A DNA stretch of 64,000 nt, from contig JAAYVB010000002.1 of the NCBI GenBank assembly GCA_012517405.1, positions 186,001-250,000 on the forward strand, in the 5' to 3' direction. The translations under genes and the position numbers were made by a program. This document shows positions 27,686 to 37,356 of this stretch, in pieces. The stretch comes from Propionibacterium sp. GTDB lineage: Bacteria > Actinomycetota > Actinomycetes > Propionibacteriales > Propionibacteriaceae. Under the pieces are notes generated by a model. The model had not been told where the DNA came from. It was given only the letters and a program-made list of their open reading frames with translations, and searched no databases. How positions within the stretch are numbered: position 1 is the first letter of the stretch; each line of letters begins with the position of its first letter.

Positions 27686-28681
27686 TCAGTTCTTGCGCTG
27701 CTGCCTCGCGAACAAGATCAACATCAGCAACAGCACGGCGCCGTAGGCAATCTGCTGGCCGGCATCCGACAGGCCGACGACCTGCAAGAAGCTGAGCAGA
27801 ACCACGATGGTACCGACGCCGGAGAAGGTGCCTCCGTACCCGCCGACGCCGCCGAAGATGCTGGTGCCGCCGATCACGACTGCTGCAATGGACTTGAGCT
27901 GGTAGGGACCACCCAGGTCGTAGTAGCTCGACCCGATGTAGCCGGTCAGCATGAGGCCGGCCAAGGCGGACATCACGCCCGAGATGACATAGATGGCGAT
28001 CACGATGACGGCCACCCGCACGCCGGAGGCCTGCGCGGCCCGGCGACTCAGGCCGACCGCGTACAGCTGCATTCCGAAGACCGACTTGCGCAGCACCAGG
28101 ATGATGCCGATGCCCAGGATTACCCACAGCACCACGCCCCCGGTCAGCACCCCGGCGAACCGGGCCTGCATGAAGGTGACGATCGCGGGACTGGCATTGC
28201 CCTTGTTCACGCCTCCGGTGATCAGGTAGCCGGTACCCAGCAGCATCGTCATGGTTGCCAGTGTCATCACCATGTCGGGCACCTTCAACAGTGCGATGCC
28301 GACCCCGTTGACCAGACCGACGGTGAGACCGATGAGCAGCGTCAACCCCATCGCGAGCGGCATGTTCGCATTCGAACCGGCCATGACCAGGGCTGTCACC
28401 AGGTTGGTGAGTGTCATCACGGCGCCCACCGACAGATCGATGCCGGCGACCAGGATGGCCAGGTTCTGGCCGATGGCGACCACGCCGAGTAGCCCCATCA
28501 GCTGCAGCAGGCTTGCGACCTGGGTCGTGCTGCGGTAGCCGGGCGCGAACGTGAACGTCACCGCCAAGACGATCAGCAGGATGAGGTGTGGCGCAATCGT
28601 CTGGATGCTCACCGAGCGGCGACGTGAAACCGCGGGGGCCGGAGCGCTCGGACCCGTATCGGCAGTGCTGGTGGCGCTCAT
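27686..28681 (-). CDS. Ribose-type ABC transporter permease 2
   Basis: A 331-aa membrane permease of the CUT2 (ribose/xylose/arabinose) family with about 9-10 helices. Typical segments are GVVAIGQNLAILVAGIDLSVGAVMTLTNLVTALVMAG and GVNAVAV-like LYAVGLSRRAAQASGVRV, plus the AVVIGGTSIFGGVGGYGGTFSGV repeat. It overlaps the other permease by 4 nt and is the last gene of the operon. The pair would form a heterodimeric channel with the ATPase at 29649-31190. Confidence 0.92.
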   Translation of the reverse strand: MSATSTADTGPSAPAPAVSRRRSVSIQTIAPHLILLIVLAVTFTFAPGYRSTTQVASLLQLMGLLGVVAIGQNLAILVAGIDLSVGAVMTLTNLVTALVMAGSNANMPLAMGLTLLIGLTVGLVNGVGIALLKVPDMVMTLATMTMLLGTGYLITGGVNKGNASPAIVTFMQARFAGVLTGGVVLWVILGIGIILVLRKSVFGMQLYAVGLSRRAAQASGVRVAVIVIAIYVISGVMSALAGLMLTGYIGSSYYDLGGPYQLKSIAAVVIGGTSIFGGVGGYGGTFSGVGTIVVLLSFLQVVGLSDAGQQIAYGAVLLLMLILFARQQRKN

Positions 28682-29652
28682 GCTGCCCTCCTCAGTTCTG
28701 GACGAGAATTCGCGCGGGCGCGGCCGATCAGATAGGGCACACCCAGCGCCGCGATCAGGATCGTCCCGATCACCACGTACTGCCAGTACCCGTTCAGGCC
28801 GAGGCTGAACAGCAGGTTGCCGATCAGCCGCAGGGTCACGGCACCGGCAACCGCTCCGGCGATGGTGCCTCGTCCACCGGACAGCAGCGTGCCGCCGATG
28901 ACCGCCGCGGCGATAGCGTTCATGGTGAAATCGACGCCGATCTTCGGATCACCGGAGGCTGAGGTCATCGTCATCAGCATGCCGCCGAAGGAGGTGAAAG
29001 CCGCACCGAGCACATAGGTGCTCGCCCGGACGGCGCGGACGTTGATGCCGGAGGTGAAGGCCGATGAGTCGTCCTCGCCAACCGCCATGATCGCGGTGCC
29101 CAGCCAGGACCGCCGGATCGGGTACCAGACCAGCAGCGGAATGCCGATGAGCAGGATCAGGGAGAACGGTATCGGGCCGATCAACAGCAGCGGAATATTG
29201 GAGAACCACCTGGGCACCGACCCGCCCGGGGTGGGCAGGATGTACAGCGCGACGCCGGCGAGAATGGATGACGTCGCCAAGGTGATGACCAGCGGTGGCA
29301 GCCCCATATAGGCCACCAGCACGCCGTTCACCGAGCCGACCAGCAGGCTCACGACCAAAGCGATCAGGGCGGCGAGCAGCACCGGCATGCCATTGCTGGA
29401 CAGATAGGCGATGATGACGTTGGTGATCGTGAGGATCATGCCCAGCGAGAGGTCGATGCCCTTGCCGAAGATGATGACCGCCATTCCACAGGCAACCATC
29501 GCCAGCGGCAGTGTCTGGGCGATCACGATAGCGATAGCTGAGATCGACAACCGGGGGGTATTGAGCATCCACCCGACGGCGACGATCGTCAGGATCACGA
29601 ACGCCGCTATCGCCGAGGGCTCCCGGCGAGCGAAGCGCTTCAGCGAGTTCAT
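28678..29652 (-). CDS. Ribose-type ABC transporter permease 1
   Basis: A 324-aa CUT2-family permease paired with the downstream permease. It has LPLAMVACGMAVIIFGKGIDLSLGMILTITNVIIAYL and IMAVGEDDSSAFTSGINVRAVRASTYVLGAAFTSFGGMLM, then AAAVIGGTLLSGGRGTIAGAVAGAV. Overlap at both ends (4 nt with the ATPase gene, 4 nt with the second permease) shows a tightly coupled operon. Confidence 0.92.
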   Translation of the reverse strand: MNSLKRFARREPSAIAAFVILTIVAVGWMLNTPRLSISAIAIVIAQTLPLAMVACGMAVIIFGKGIDLSLGMILTITNVIIAYLSSNGMPVLLAALIALVVSLLVGSVNGVLVAYMGLPPLVITLATSSILAGVALYILPTPGGSVPRWFSNIPLLLIGPIPFSLILLIGIPLLVWYPIRRSWLGTAIMAVGEDDSSAFTSGINVRAVRASTYVLGAAFTSFGGMLMTMTSASGDPKIGVDFTMNAIAAAVIGGTLLSGGRGTIAGAVAGAVTLRLIGNLLFSLGLNGYWQYVVIGTILIAALGVPYLIGRARANSRPELRRAA

Positions 29653-31190
29653 GCGGACTCCTCCTGGATGCTCTCCTCGACGCCCTGGAAGGCAGCACCC
29701 GTGATGGTCTCTTCAGTGATCTGGGAACCGGTCAACGTGCGGACGATACGTCCCTCGGCCATGACGTGCACGATGTCGGCCAGACCGACGATCTCGGTGA
29801 GGTCGGTCGACAGCATGAGAACGCCGATGCCGTCGTTGGCCAGCTTGCGTAGCAGACCGTAGATCTCCTGTTTGGTTCCCACATCGATGCCCCGGGTGGG
29901 GTCGGCGCACAGAATCACCCGCGGATCGGCCACCAGCCATTTGCCGATGACGATCTTCTGCTGGTTTCCTCCCGACAGTTGCCCAGCGATCTTGCCCGGA
30001 TCGGCGGGGCGGATGGCCATTGCGGAGATCGCCTTCGTGGCGACCTCTTTCTCTGCCGTCCGGCTGATCCAGCCTGCCTTCGCCCGGCGGAAGACCGTCG
30101 GCAACGAGATGTTCTGGCTGATCGTCATCGGGAGCACCAGGCCTTGCGACTTGCGGTCCTCGGGGATGAGAACGATGCCGTGCCGGATTCCGGCAGCCAC
30201 AGACCGAAGGGCCGAGAACTCATGACCGTCCAGGGTCAGGTTGCCGCGTGACGGACGCAGTCCGGCGAGACCCTCCAGGAGATCGTTCTGGCCGTGCCCG
30301 GCCAAGCCGGCCAGCGCGACGAGCTTGCCCTTGGGGATGGTCAGCGAAATGTCGTGCACCATGGTTCCCGGTACCGAGAAATCCGAGACCGTCAAGATCG
30401 TTTCGGCGGCTTGGTCCGATGCCTTCGGGGGATAGACGGCTGCCAGTTCCCGGCCGACCATCAGCTTGACGATCTCCGCTTCGGTGGTGTCGGCCGTCGG
30501 ACGCGTGCCGACATGTTTGCCGTCCTTGAGCACCATGATCGCGTCGGAGACCTCGAACATCTCGCTCATCCGGTGGGTCACCAGGACGAGCGAGGTGCCC
30601 GCATCGCGCAACTGGCGGATCAGCTTGAGCAACGTCTCGACGTCGCCTTCTCGCAGGCCCGATGTCGGCTCGTCGAGGATCAGGATCCTGGGCGAGGTGG
30701 ACATGGCCTTGGCGATCTCCACCATCTGCTTTTCGGCCAGGGTCAGATCGCGCACCATCGTCCGTGGGGAGATGCTCAGCCCGAGCCGGGTGAGCAGTTC
30801 CTGAGCGAGCCCGTCTCGCCGCTGGCGATCGGTGAGTCCGAAGCGGCCTCTGGGCTCGCGGCCCAAGAAGATGTTGTCGGCCACGGATTGATGGTCGAGC
30901 ACCGAGAGTTCCTGGGCGACCGCGGCGACACCGAGCTCCCGCGCCCGCGCCGGAGTGAGCGACTGCTCGGCGCCGTCGATGACGATGGTGCCCTCGTCCG
31001 GTTGATAGACGCCGGTGAGCGTCTTGATCAGGGTGGACTTGCCGGCACCGTTCTCACCGGCGATCGCAAGCACCGATTGAGGACGAAGAGTCAGGTCGAC
31101 GCCACGGAGTGCGTGCACCCCGCCGAATGACTTGGTGATGCCGGTGGCGGTCAGGATCGCGCCACCGGCATCGTGAACAGCTTGTGTCAT
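29649..31190 (-). CDS. Sugar ABC transporter ATPase (RbsA/XylG type)
   Basis: A 513-aa duplicated ATPase. The first domain has a full Walker A (GENGAGKSTLIKTL), signature region around DLTLAEKQMVEIAKAMS and Walker B ILILDEPTSGL. The second has the degenerate Walker A typical of this family (GLAGHGQNDLLEGL) and an intact signature LSGGNQQKIVIGKWL. It powers the two permeases. Its start is 3 nt after the stop of the binding-protein gene. Confidence 0.94.
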   Translation of the reverse strand: MTQAVHDAGGAILTATGITKSFGGVHALRGVDLTLRPQSVLAIAGENGAGKSTLIKTLTGVYQPDEGTIVIDGAEQSLTPARARELGVAAVAQELSVLDHQSVADNIFLGREPRGRFGLTDRQRRDGLAQELLTRLGLSISPRTMVRDLTLAEKQMVEIAKAMSTSPRILILDEPTSGLREGDVETLLKLIRQLRDAGTSLVLVTHRMSEMFEVSDAIMVLKDGKHVGTRPTADTTEAEIVKLMVGRELAAVYPPKASDQAAETILTVSDFSVPGTMVHDISLTIPKGKLVALAGLAGHGQNDLLEGLAGLRPSRGNLTLDGHEFSALRSVAAGIRHGIVLIPEDRKSQGLVLPMTISQNISLPTVFRRAKAGWISRTAEKEVATKAISAMAIRPADPGKIAGQLSGGNQQKIVIGKWLVADPRVILCADPTRGIDVGTKQEIYGLLRKLANDGIGVLMLSTDLTEIVGLADIVHVMAEGRIVRTLTGSQITEETITGAAFQGVEESIQEESA

Positions 31191-31193
31191 GAC

Positions 31194-32273
31194 TCAGCCG
31201 AAGAGATCGTGCAGAATGTCGTCGGGCAGGCTGGTGGGCAGGAACATCGCGTCCGACATGTCGGGGCGCACGTTCTCGTCAAGATTGTCCTTGTCGATGA
31301 CGTCCAGCTTGACTGCGACCGATTGCCCGGGGTCTTCGCCGCGAAGCGCCTTGATGCCGTACTCCAGCGCCGTCACCGAGAGGGAGGGAGACTGTGAGGG
31401 AGCGATCGAGTCCCAGCCGGTGGCGTCCCGCAGTTCCTTCCACTTCTTCAAGAAGCCGTTGTACCCCTCGCCCGGGATCGGCAGCACGTCGAGCCCGCGC
31501 TGTTCCAGCACCTCGATCGCGCCCAGTGACATGGCACCGCCCTGGGAGTAGATGCCCTTCACATTGGGGTTGGCGGACAGCAGGTTCGCGGTGGCCGCCT
31601 GGGCCTTCGCCTGATCCCAGTCGCCAGCGGCGTTCGCCACGATCGTGATGCCCTTGGCCTCCAAGGCCTTGCGGGCTGCACCTGCGCGGCTCGAGTCAAT
31701 CGGCGTGCCGGAGACGCCGTCGAGCATGAAGACCTCGTCACCACTGGACAGCACGCCGGCAAGCCATTCTCCGCCGATCTGGCCGAACTCGGAGGCGTCA
31801 GTGTTGATGATGATGTTGTATTCGCTCTCGACGGCGTTGTCGAACGAGACGACCTGAATGCCCGCCTCCTGGGCTCGCTGCACGACACCACTCAGGGCGG
31901 TCGCGCTCGCCGCATCAATGAGGATCAGGTTCGCGCCGGCCGTGATCATGTCATTGATCTGCGAGATCTGCTGATCGACCGACTGATTCGCATCGGTGAT
32001 GATGGTGCGCGAGATATCGTCGGCGAACTTGTTCTCTGCCGCGTACTTGAACTCGGCGACCATTTGCGAACGCCATGAGTTGCCGGCCCAGCCGTTGGCG
32101 AGGCCGACGATGAGTTTGCCATCGACCGGCGCCACCATGTGCGTGGCGCCCGAGACGGATGCGGAGCCGCCTGAACCGCCGCTGCCCGCAGTCGAGCATC
32201 CGGCGGCCACACCCGCGATTCCCATCGCCAGTCCTGCTTGAAGCAGACTGCGGCGGCTGAATTGATGAATCAT
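31194..32273 (-). CDS. Sugar ABC transporter substrate-binding lipoprotein
   Basis: A 359-aa periplasmic-type binding protein of the ribose/galactose family. It has a Tat-like twin Arg (FSRRSLLQAGLAMG) and a lipobox ending VAAGC, so it is probably a Tat-exported lipoprotein, followed by a Gly/Ser linker. The mature part has LIVGLANGWAGNSWRSQMV, DQQISQINDMITAGANLILIDAAS and IYSQGGAMSLGAIEVLEQRG, typical of type I binding folds. The start at 32273 (after a GGAGGAAAG site) gives a normal signal; a longer reading has no homology. Ligand not readable. Confidence 0.9.
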   Translation of the reverse strand: MIHQFSRRSLLQAGLAMGIAGVAAGCSTAGSGGSGGSASVSGATHMVAPVDGKLIVGLANGWAGNSWRSQMVAEFKYAAENKFADDISRTIITDANQSVDQQISQINDMITAGANLILIDAASATALSGVVQRAQEAGIQVVSFDNAVESEYNIIINTDASEFGQIGGEWLAGVLSSGDEVFMLDGVSGTPIDSSRAGAARKALEAKGITIVANAAGDWDQAKAQAATANLLSANPNVKGIYSQGGAMSLGAIEVLEQRGLDVLPIPGEGYNGFLKKWKELRDATGWDSIAPSQSPSLSVTALEYGIKALRGEDPGQSVAVKLDVIDKDNLDENVRPDMSDAMFLPTSLPDDILHDLFG

Positions 32274-32281
32274 CTTTCCTC

Positions 32282-33151
32282 CTATTTGGACCGGGCCAGG
32301 GTCATCGTCGGCCCGGCCGTTCTTGTCTGAATCAGCAGTACGGCACCATCGAATTCGCTGGCGCAGGACGGATCTGTGGATTGGGCGGATGTTATGGCAA
32401 GCACCGAACGATCGGGGCCGACGAATGTGCAACTCGTCGGGTTATGCACGGGAAGCTCCCACACCAGATCGGTGCGACCATCAGGTGTGTAACGCACGAT
32501 CCGGGAGCCATTCCACTTGCACGACCAGAAGCAGCCGTCGTCGTCGATGCATCCGCCATCAGGCACATAGCCGGCGGGATCGCGGGCGAATTCGCGCTTG
32601 TTGCTGATATCGCCGCTGGCCTCGTTGTAATCGAACGCCCAGATCACTCGCGGAATCGAATCGGTGTAATAGAACGTGCGGTGATCGGGAGACCAATCCA
32701 AACCGTTGGAGGTCGTCACATGTGCCAGTTCCTCGGTGACCCCGGAACCGTCCAGCCGGTAGAGCGCGGACAGGGGATCGACCTCGGCGTAGGTCATCGA
32801 TCCGAACCACACCCGGCCCTGGGGATCGGTCTTGCCGTCATTGATCCGGTGGGTTTCCAGCGGGTGCGGGGCGTGCCACAGCTGCTCCCACTCGGTGAGC
32901 GCCACGTTGCTGCGCCACAGGCCATCGGGAAAGCCCGCGAGCCAGCCACCTGCGATGTCCGGCACTGCGAAGCCGGGCATCTGCGGCAGGTCGGTCGTGC
33001 GCGTGACGGCCGCGTCCAGGTCGGACGAAAACAGTCTGCGTCCCAGAATGTCGACCCAATGCAACTGGGCGCCATCCCACACCGGTCCCTCGCCAAGTTG
33101 GGCGCGGGAAGGGAACGCAAGGGTGTCGAAAACGGGTGTTGATGCAAGCAT
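32282..33151 (-). CDS. SMP-30/gluconolactonase family sugar lactonase
   Basis: A 289-aa six-bladed beta-propeller of the SMP-30/regucalcin family. The metal-binding Glu/Asn/Asp set is visible: LGEGPVWDGAQLHWVDI, RINDGKTDPQGRVWFGSM, SNGLDWSPDHRTFYYTDS and PDGGCIDDDGCFW. These enzymes hydrolyse aldonolactones in oxidative sugar or pentose pathways. It is the first gene of the ABC operon (9-nt gap to the binding protein), which suggests that the transported sugar or its lactone is oxidised rather than phosphorylated first. Confidence 0.9.
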   Translation of the reverse strand: MLASTPVFDTLAFPSRAQLGEGPVWDGAQLHWVDILGRRLFSSDLDAAVTRTTDLPQMPGFAVPDIAGGWLAGFPDGLWRSNVALTEWEQLWHAPHPLETHRINDGKTDPQGRVWFGSMTYAEVDPLSALYRLDGSGVTEELAHVTTSNGLDWSPDHRTFYYTDSIPRVIWAFDYNEASGDISNKREFARDPAGYVPDGGCIDDDGCFWSCKWNGSRIVRYTPDGRTDLVWELPVHNPTSCTFVGPDRSVLAITSAQSTDPSCASEFDGAVLLIQTRTAGPTMTLARSK

Positions 33152-33371
33152 GTGATCCTATCTCGGACATCTCTGTATGAGAGGCTCGCATCAGGATAAT
33201 CCTCCAGGATCGACTGGTCAACCGTGGCAGCGGGTTTCATGAGATGCTCCGCGATAGATTCCGGACAGGAGTATTTTTCGCGCCTCATGCACGAAGATCC
33301 CGTGCACCAACTCAAATGACCAGCCGGCGACCGAATTATCCGCAGTCAGGCCCATCGGCCGAAGCCACATA

Positions 33372-33422
33372 AATATCGGGTGTGGTTATGGCTCTCAACG
33401 AACCATAACCACACCCGATATT
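33372..33422 (-). terminator. Terminator downstream of ptsI
   Basis: AATATCGGGTGTGGTTATGG (33372-33391) pairs perfectly with 33403-33422, a 20-bp stem with an 11-nt loop. It lies 20 nt after the ptsI stop on the minus strand and is followed on that strand by a short T-run, so it ends the PTS transcript before the lactonase/ABC operon promoter. The rest of 33152-33371 holds the ABC operon promoter region, including an AGGATAATCCT palindrome at 33193-33203, but no certain boxes. Confidence 0.8.
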
Positions 33423-33442
33423 CGTGTGGAATGCCTGTCAGA

Positions 33443-35140
33443 TCACAACAGATCTCGCAGGGCCGGTGCCACCAGGGTCTCGACAGCAACCTTGGCGTCG
33501 CCGGCTGTCGGCGCGTCGACAGCGAAGGCGGCCATCTGCTGGCAGGTGGAGTAGTCGTGCAGACGCAGCGCGGCGCGCACGGTGGCGACCTTGCTCGGAG
33601 CCATCGACAGCGACGACACCCCCAAGCCGACCAGCACCAAGGCGAGCAGCGGATCGCCGCCGGCCTCGCCGCACACACCCACTGGTTTGCCGGTTGCTCG
33701 TCCGCCCAGGCAGGTGCTCTTCACCATGGCCAGCAGTGCCGGCTGCCAAGGGCTCAGCAGGGGCGCCAGCGCGCCCTGCATGCGGTCGGCGGCAAGCGTG
33801 TACTGGGACAGGTCATTCGTGCCGATCGACACGAAATCGATCACGGAGAGCAACTTGTCAGCCATGATCGCCGCGCTCGGAATCTCGACCATGATGCCGA
33901 CCTTCGGCAGACCGAGCGGGCGCACCTTCTCAGCGAACCATTTCGCCTCGTCCAGGGTCGCAACCATCGGTGCCATGACCCGCAGGTCAGCGGTCTTTCC
34001 GGTCGCCTCATAGGCGGCAGCCAGAGCCTGCAGCTGAGTGTCGAGCAGGTCTTCGCGGACCATGCTCAGCCGCAGACCGCGGCGTCCCAGAGCCGGGTTG
34101 TCTTCGGGACCGAGATCGGCGAACGCCAGCGGCTTGTCGGCCCCGGCATCGAGGGTCCGCACGACGACTCGGCGGTCACCGAACGCCTTCAGCACCTCGG
34201 TGTAGGTTGCGGTCTGCTCGGCGAGCGTCGGAGCCTGATCGCGTTCCAGGAAGAGGAACTCGGTGCGGAAGAGTCCGGAACCCTCGAGATCGTAACCGGC
34301 GGCCTTGCGGGCATCGTCGGCGGTGCCGATGTTGGCCAACAGCGCCACCTTGTGGCCATCGCGGGTTGCACCCTCGCCGCTGGAGCCGGCCAAGGCTGCC
34401 GCCCGGCGGCGGGACCGCTCGGCAAGTAGCTCGACCTCGGCGTCGGTCGGGGAGACGATAACCTCGCCGACTCCGCCATCCAGGGCGACCCGGTAGCCGG
34501 CGACGATGACCTCGGCACCCTTGGCCTGAACAACGGCCGGGATGTCGAGCTGGGCGGCGAGAATCGCGGTATGACTCGTCGGGCCACCGGCTTCGGTGAT
34601 GATCCCCAGCACGGTGTCCTTCGACAGCGTCGCGGTCTCGGCCGGAGCCAGATCGTGCGCGACCAGGATCGACGGCGTCTGCAGATCCGGGACGCCGGGG
34701 GCCGGGAGCCCGCGCAGCTGACAGATCGTCCGGTCGCGGATGTCGTAGAGATCGGTGACGCGCTCGGCCATGTATCCGCCGATCTGGGTCAGCATCACCG
34801 CGTACTCTTCGACCGCATTGTGCACGGCCTTGGTGATACCGGTGCCCTTCTTGAGTTCCTTGTCGACCGACTTGGCCAGCCCACGGTCGCGCGCCAGCTG
34901 AGCTGTCGCCTCGAGGATCGGCTTGGACGTCTTGGGCGCGTGCTCGGCCTTGGCCAGCAGTGCCTCCGACACAGCCTTCATGGCATCTCGCACCCGCTGA
35001 CCGTCAGCGGCGGCATCGGTGCTGGGTGGCTCGGTGGCGTCCACACCCGGGGCCGGCACAACCAGTACGGCGGGTCCGGCCGCCGTACCGGCAGAAACCC
35101 CAATACCGTGCAGGATCTGATGGGTTGGAATAGTACTCAT
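33443..35140 (-). CDS. ptsI: PTS enzyme I (phosphoenolpyruvate-protein phosphotransferase)
   Basis: A 565-aa cytosolic kinase that moves phosphate from PEP to HPr. The N-terminal half has the active-site His in TEAGGPTSHTAILAAQLDIPAVVQ; the PEP-binding TIM barrel has LFRTEFLFLERDQAPT, VVRTLDAGADKPLAFADLGPEDNPALGRRGLR, VKVGIMVEIPSAAIMAD-like KVGIMVEIPSAAIMADKL, DFVSIGTNDLSQYTLAADR and VCGEAGGDP. The start at 35140 is preferred: it gives HQILHGIGVSAG, the usual opening, and has AAGGATG upstream. No HPr gene is in view. It follows the EIIBCA gene by 82 nt on the same strand. Confidence 0.95.
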   Translation of the reverse strand: MSTIPTHQILHGIGVSAGTAAGPAVLVVPAPGVDATEPPSTDAAADGQRVRDAMKAVSEALLAKAEHAPKTSKPILEATAQLARDRGLAKSVDKELKKGTGITKAVHNAVEEYAVMLTQIGGYMAERVTDLYDIRDRTICQLRGLPAPGVPDLQTPSILVAHDLAPAETATLSKDTVLGIITEAGGPTSHTAILAAQLDIPAVVQAKGAEVIVAGYRVALDGGVGEVIVSPTDAEVELLAERSRRRAAALAGSSGEGATRDGHKVALLANIGTADDARKAAGYDLEGSGLFRTEFLFLERDQAPTLAEQTATYTEVLKAFGDRRVVVRTLDAGADKPLAFADLGPEDNPALGRRGLRLSMVREDLLDTQLQALAAAYEATGKTADLRVMAPMVATLDEAKWFAEKVRPLGLPKVGIMVEIPSAAIMADKLLSVIDFVSIGTNDLSQYTLAADRMQGALAPLLSPWQPALLAMVKSTCLGGRATGKPVGVCGEAGGDPLLALVLVGLGVSSLSMAPSKVATVRAALRLHDYSTCQQMAAFAVDAPTAGDAKVAVETLVAPALRDLL

Positions 35141-35222
35141 ATCTTCATCCTTTGACTGGGGGATCTTGTCATCGGTGATTACGATCCCGGGCTGCCGTAG
35201 CTGAGTGGTAGCACCATTCTTA

Positions 35223-37316
35223 TCAATGTTCGACATCGATGACGGTCTGTCCGGCCGAAACGTCAATACCGGTGTGCGGAGTGACTGCCGACAAGGCCGC
35301 GGTGTTGGTCACGGTCAGCATGACGGTGGTATCGAAACCGGCTTGCTTGACGGTGTCCAGGTTGACCGTGGCGAGCAGATCGCCGACGTTGACCCGCTGC
35401 TTCTTCGCCACGGCGACCTGGAAGCCCTTGCCGTCCAGCTGCACGGTGTCGATACCGATATGGACGAGCACCTCGACGCCATCATCACTCTTGATGCCGA
35501 ACGCATGGCCGGTCTTGGCGACCGTCACCAGCGTCCCCGCGATCGGGGAGACGACACGCTCGTCGGTGGGCACGATGCCCACGCCCTCGCCGAGCGCACG
35601 AGAGGCGAACACCTTGTCCGCGACGTCGTCCAGGCTGACAACATGGCCGGCCACTGGCGAGGCGATCTCGTCGGTGGCCTGGGCGACGGCCGCGGGGGCC
35701 GGCGCGACGGCGGTGGCAACGCCACCCGAACCGGCGGGAGCAGCAATCGGGGCGGCCACGGCAGCAGCCTCATGACGGGCAGCCAGTGCCTCATCGGCTT
35801 CGGCCTGTTCGAGGGCCGCCTTGGCTTCGGCCTTCTGCTCCGGGGTGCGGTAATCGGAGATGATGACCAGCGTCATCGCGACGGCGAAGGCCACCGCAAC
35901 AGCGATCGCGTAGACCCACATGGGCGAGAAGACCGGGATCGTCAGCAACGAGGTGAACGCGAACGCGGACGTGCGCACGCCGCCGAACGGGGCACCCAAG
36001 ATGGCAATGGTCAGGCCGCCGGCGAAGCAACCGACCAGCATCCGCGGGTAGATGCGCTTGAAGCGCAGGTGAATGCCGTAAAGAGATGGCTCGGAGATGC
36101 CGCCGAGCAGGCCCGCAGCCAGAGCGCCGGTGGCAGTCTGACGCATGGTCGTGTCCTTGTCGCGCATCGACAGCACAAGCACGCCAGCGGTTGCGCCGAA
36201 GCAGGCGAAGTTCCAAGCGCCCATCGGACCTTGAATGAAGTCGTAGCCCAAGGTGTTGATGTTCATCAGCATCAGTGCGTTGAGCGGCCAGTGCAGGCCC
36301 AAGGGCACCAGGAACGGGTAGAGCATCGGAATCAGCAGGGCGAAGACGAACGGTGCATTGCCGTTGAGCCAGGCCAGTCCGTCGCCCAGACCGTTGCCCA
36401 GCCAGATGCCGAGCGGGCCGATCAGGAATGCGGTCACCGGAATCATGATGACCATCGAGAAGAAGGGCACGAAGACCATCTGGATGTTCTCGGGGAAGAC
36501 CTTCTTCAACCACTTATAGACCAGGCCCAGTACAGCGACCATGATCAACGGCACGAAGACCTGTCCGGAGTAGTCATTCATCTGCAGCGGCAGTCCGAAC
36601 ACGTGGGCCACGCACGATTGGGTACCCAGCGTCTGGTTGAGCGTGCAGACAGTGTCCGGGAACAACGTCGTGTCATTGAGACTGACGAAGTTGGGCGTCA
36701 TCAACGCGGCCATCACGGTGCCACCCACCCAGGGGTCGACGTTCAGCTTCTTGGACGCGTTGTAGGCGACCATGATCGGCAAGAAGTAGAAGACGGCGCG
36801 CCACATGGCGTCCACGAAGACCCACGTCGCAGGCTTGTTTTCGGCTCGGAAATCGACGACTCCGAGCGCATCTAACACGGCTGCGAAAGCGATGATCAGC
36901 GAGGCGCCGAGCAGGACACCCAGCAGCGGACGGAAGGAGTCGGACAGGTACTCGAAGAAGCCGTCGAGCCAGGCGACCTTGCCGCGGGGGCCACCGGCGC
37001 GGGCCGCGGCCTTGACATCAGCGTCCGAGCTGTCGCCGGTACTGACGGATTTCATGGACGGTAGTGCCATGATGTCGGAATACATCGATTGCACCGCGCC
37101 GCCGATGACGACCTGCAGGCGATCGCCCCCCTGCGGCACGACACCCATCACTCCAGGTACCGCCTCTAGTGCGGCCTGATCGACGAGGGAACCGTCCCTG
37201 AGCTGGAAACGTAGCCGAGTCGCGCAGTGGCTGAGACTCTCGATGTTCCCGGGACCACCCGAATTGGCGACGATCTGCGCGGCAGGGGACTGCCCGACTG
37301 TTGACTCCATAGTCAT
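35223..37316 (-). CDS. PTS EIIBCA, beta-glucoside/sucrose type
   Basis: A 697-aa membrane permease. The N-terminal EIIB domain has the phosphorylatable Cys in SLSHCATRLRFQL (about residue 31) and GVMGVVPQGGDRLQVVIG. The EIIC domain (about 105-460) has about 10 helices and the GGISEPSLYGIHLR motif. An Ala/Pro-rich linker leads to a C-terminal EIIA (about 565-697) with DGVEVLVHIGIDTVQLDGKGF, where the His of HIGIDT is the EIIA site. This is the BglF/BglP layout. The exact sugar is not certain. A terminator-like structure in its leader (37357-37398) suggests attenuation or antitermination. No BglG-type gene is in view. Confidence 0.9.
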   Translation of the reverse strand: MTMESTVGQSPAAQIVANSGGPGNIESLSHCATRLRFQLRDGSLVDQAALEAVPGVMGVVPQGGDRLQVVIGGAVQSMYSDIMALPSMKSVSTGDSSDADVKAAARAGGPRGKVAWLDGFFEYLSDSFRPLLGVLLGASLIIAFAAVLDALGVVDFRAENKPATWVFVDAMWRAVFYFLPIMVAYNASKKLNVDPWVGGTVMAALMTPNFVSLNDTTLFPDTVCTLNQTLGTQSCVAHVFGLPLQMNDYSGQVFVPLIMVAVLGLVYKWLKKVFPENIQMVFVPFFSMVIMIPVTAFLIGPLGIWLGNGLGDGLAWLNGNAPFVFALLIPMLYPFLVPLGLHWPLNALMLMNINTLGYDFIQGPMGAWNFACFGATAGVLVLSMRDKDTTMRQTATGALAAGLLGGISEPSLYGIHLRFKRIYPRMLVGCFAGGLTIAILGAPFGGVRTSAFAFTSLLTIPVFSPMWVYAIAVAVAFAVAMTLVIISDYRTPEQKAEAKAALEQAEADEALAARHEAAAVAAPIAAPAGSGGVATAVAPAPAAVAQATDEIASPVAGHVVSLDDVADKVFASRALGEGVGIVPTDERVVSPIAGTLVTVAKTGHAFGIKSDDGVEVLVHIGIDTVQLDGKGFQVAVAKKQRVNVGDLLATVNLDTVKQAGFDTTVMLTVTNTAALSAVTPHTGIDVSAGQTVIDVEH

Positions 37317-37356
37317 TCCTCAAAGTGCCGAATTACCGGCCCGGTCCTTGGGGGCG

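Noticed and set aside
35190-35222. tRNA-like string GCTGAGTGGTAGCA near the ptsI leader
   Set aside because: Resembles a D-arm only; no acceptor, anticodon or T-arm can be folded around it.
35205-36875. 556-aa plus-strand reading over the PTS gene
   Set aside because: His/Arg/Asp-rich shadow with no membrane or enzyme motif; the EIIBCA gene explains the region.
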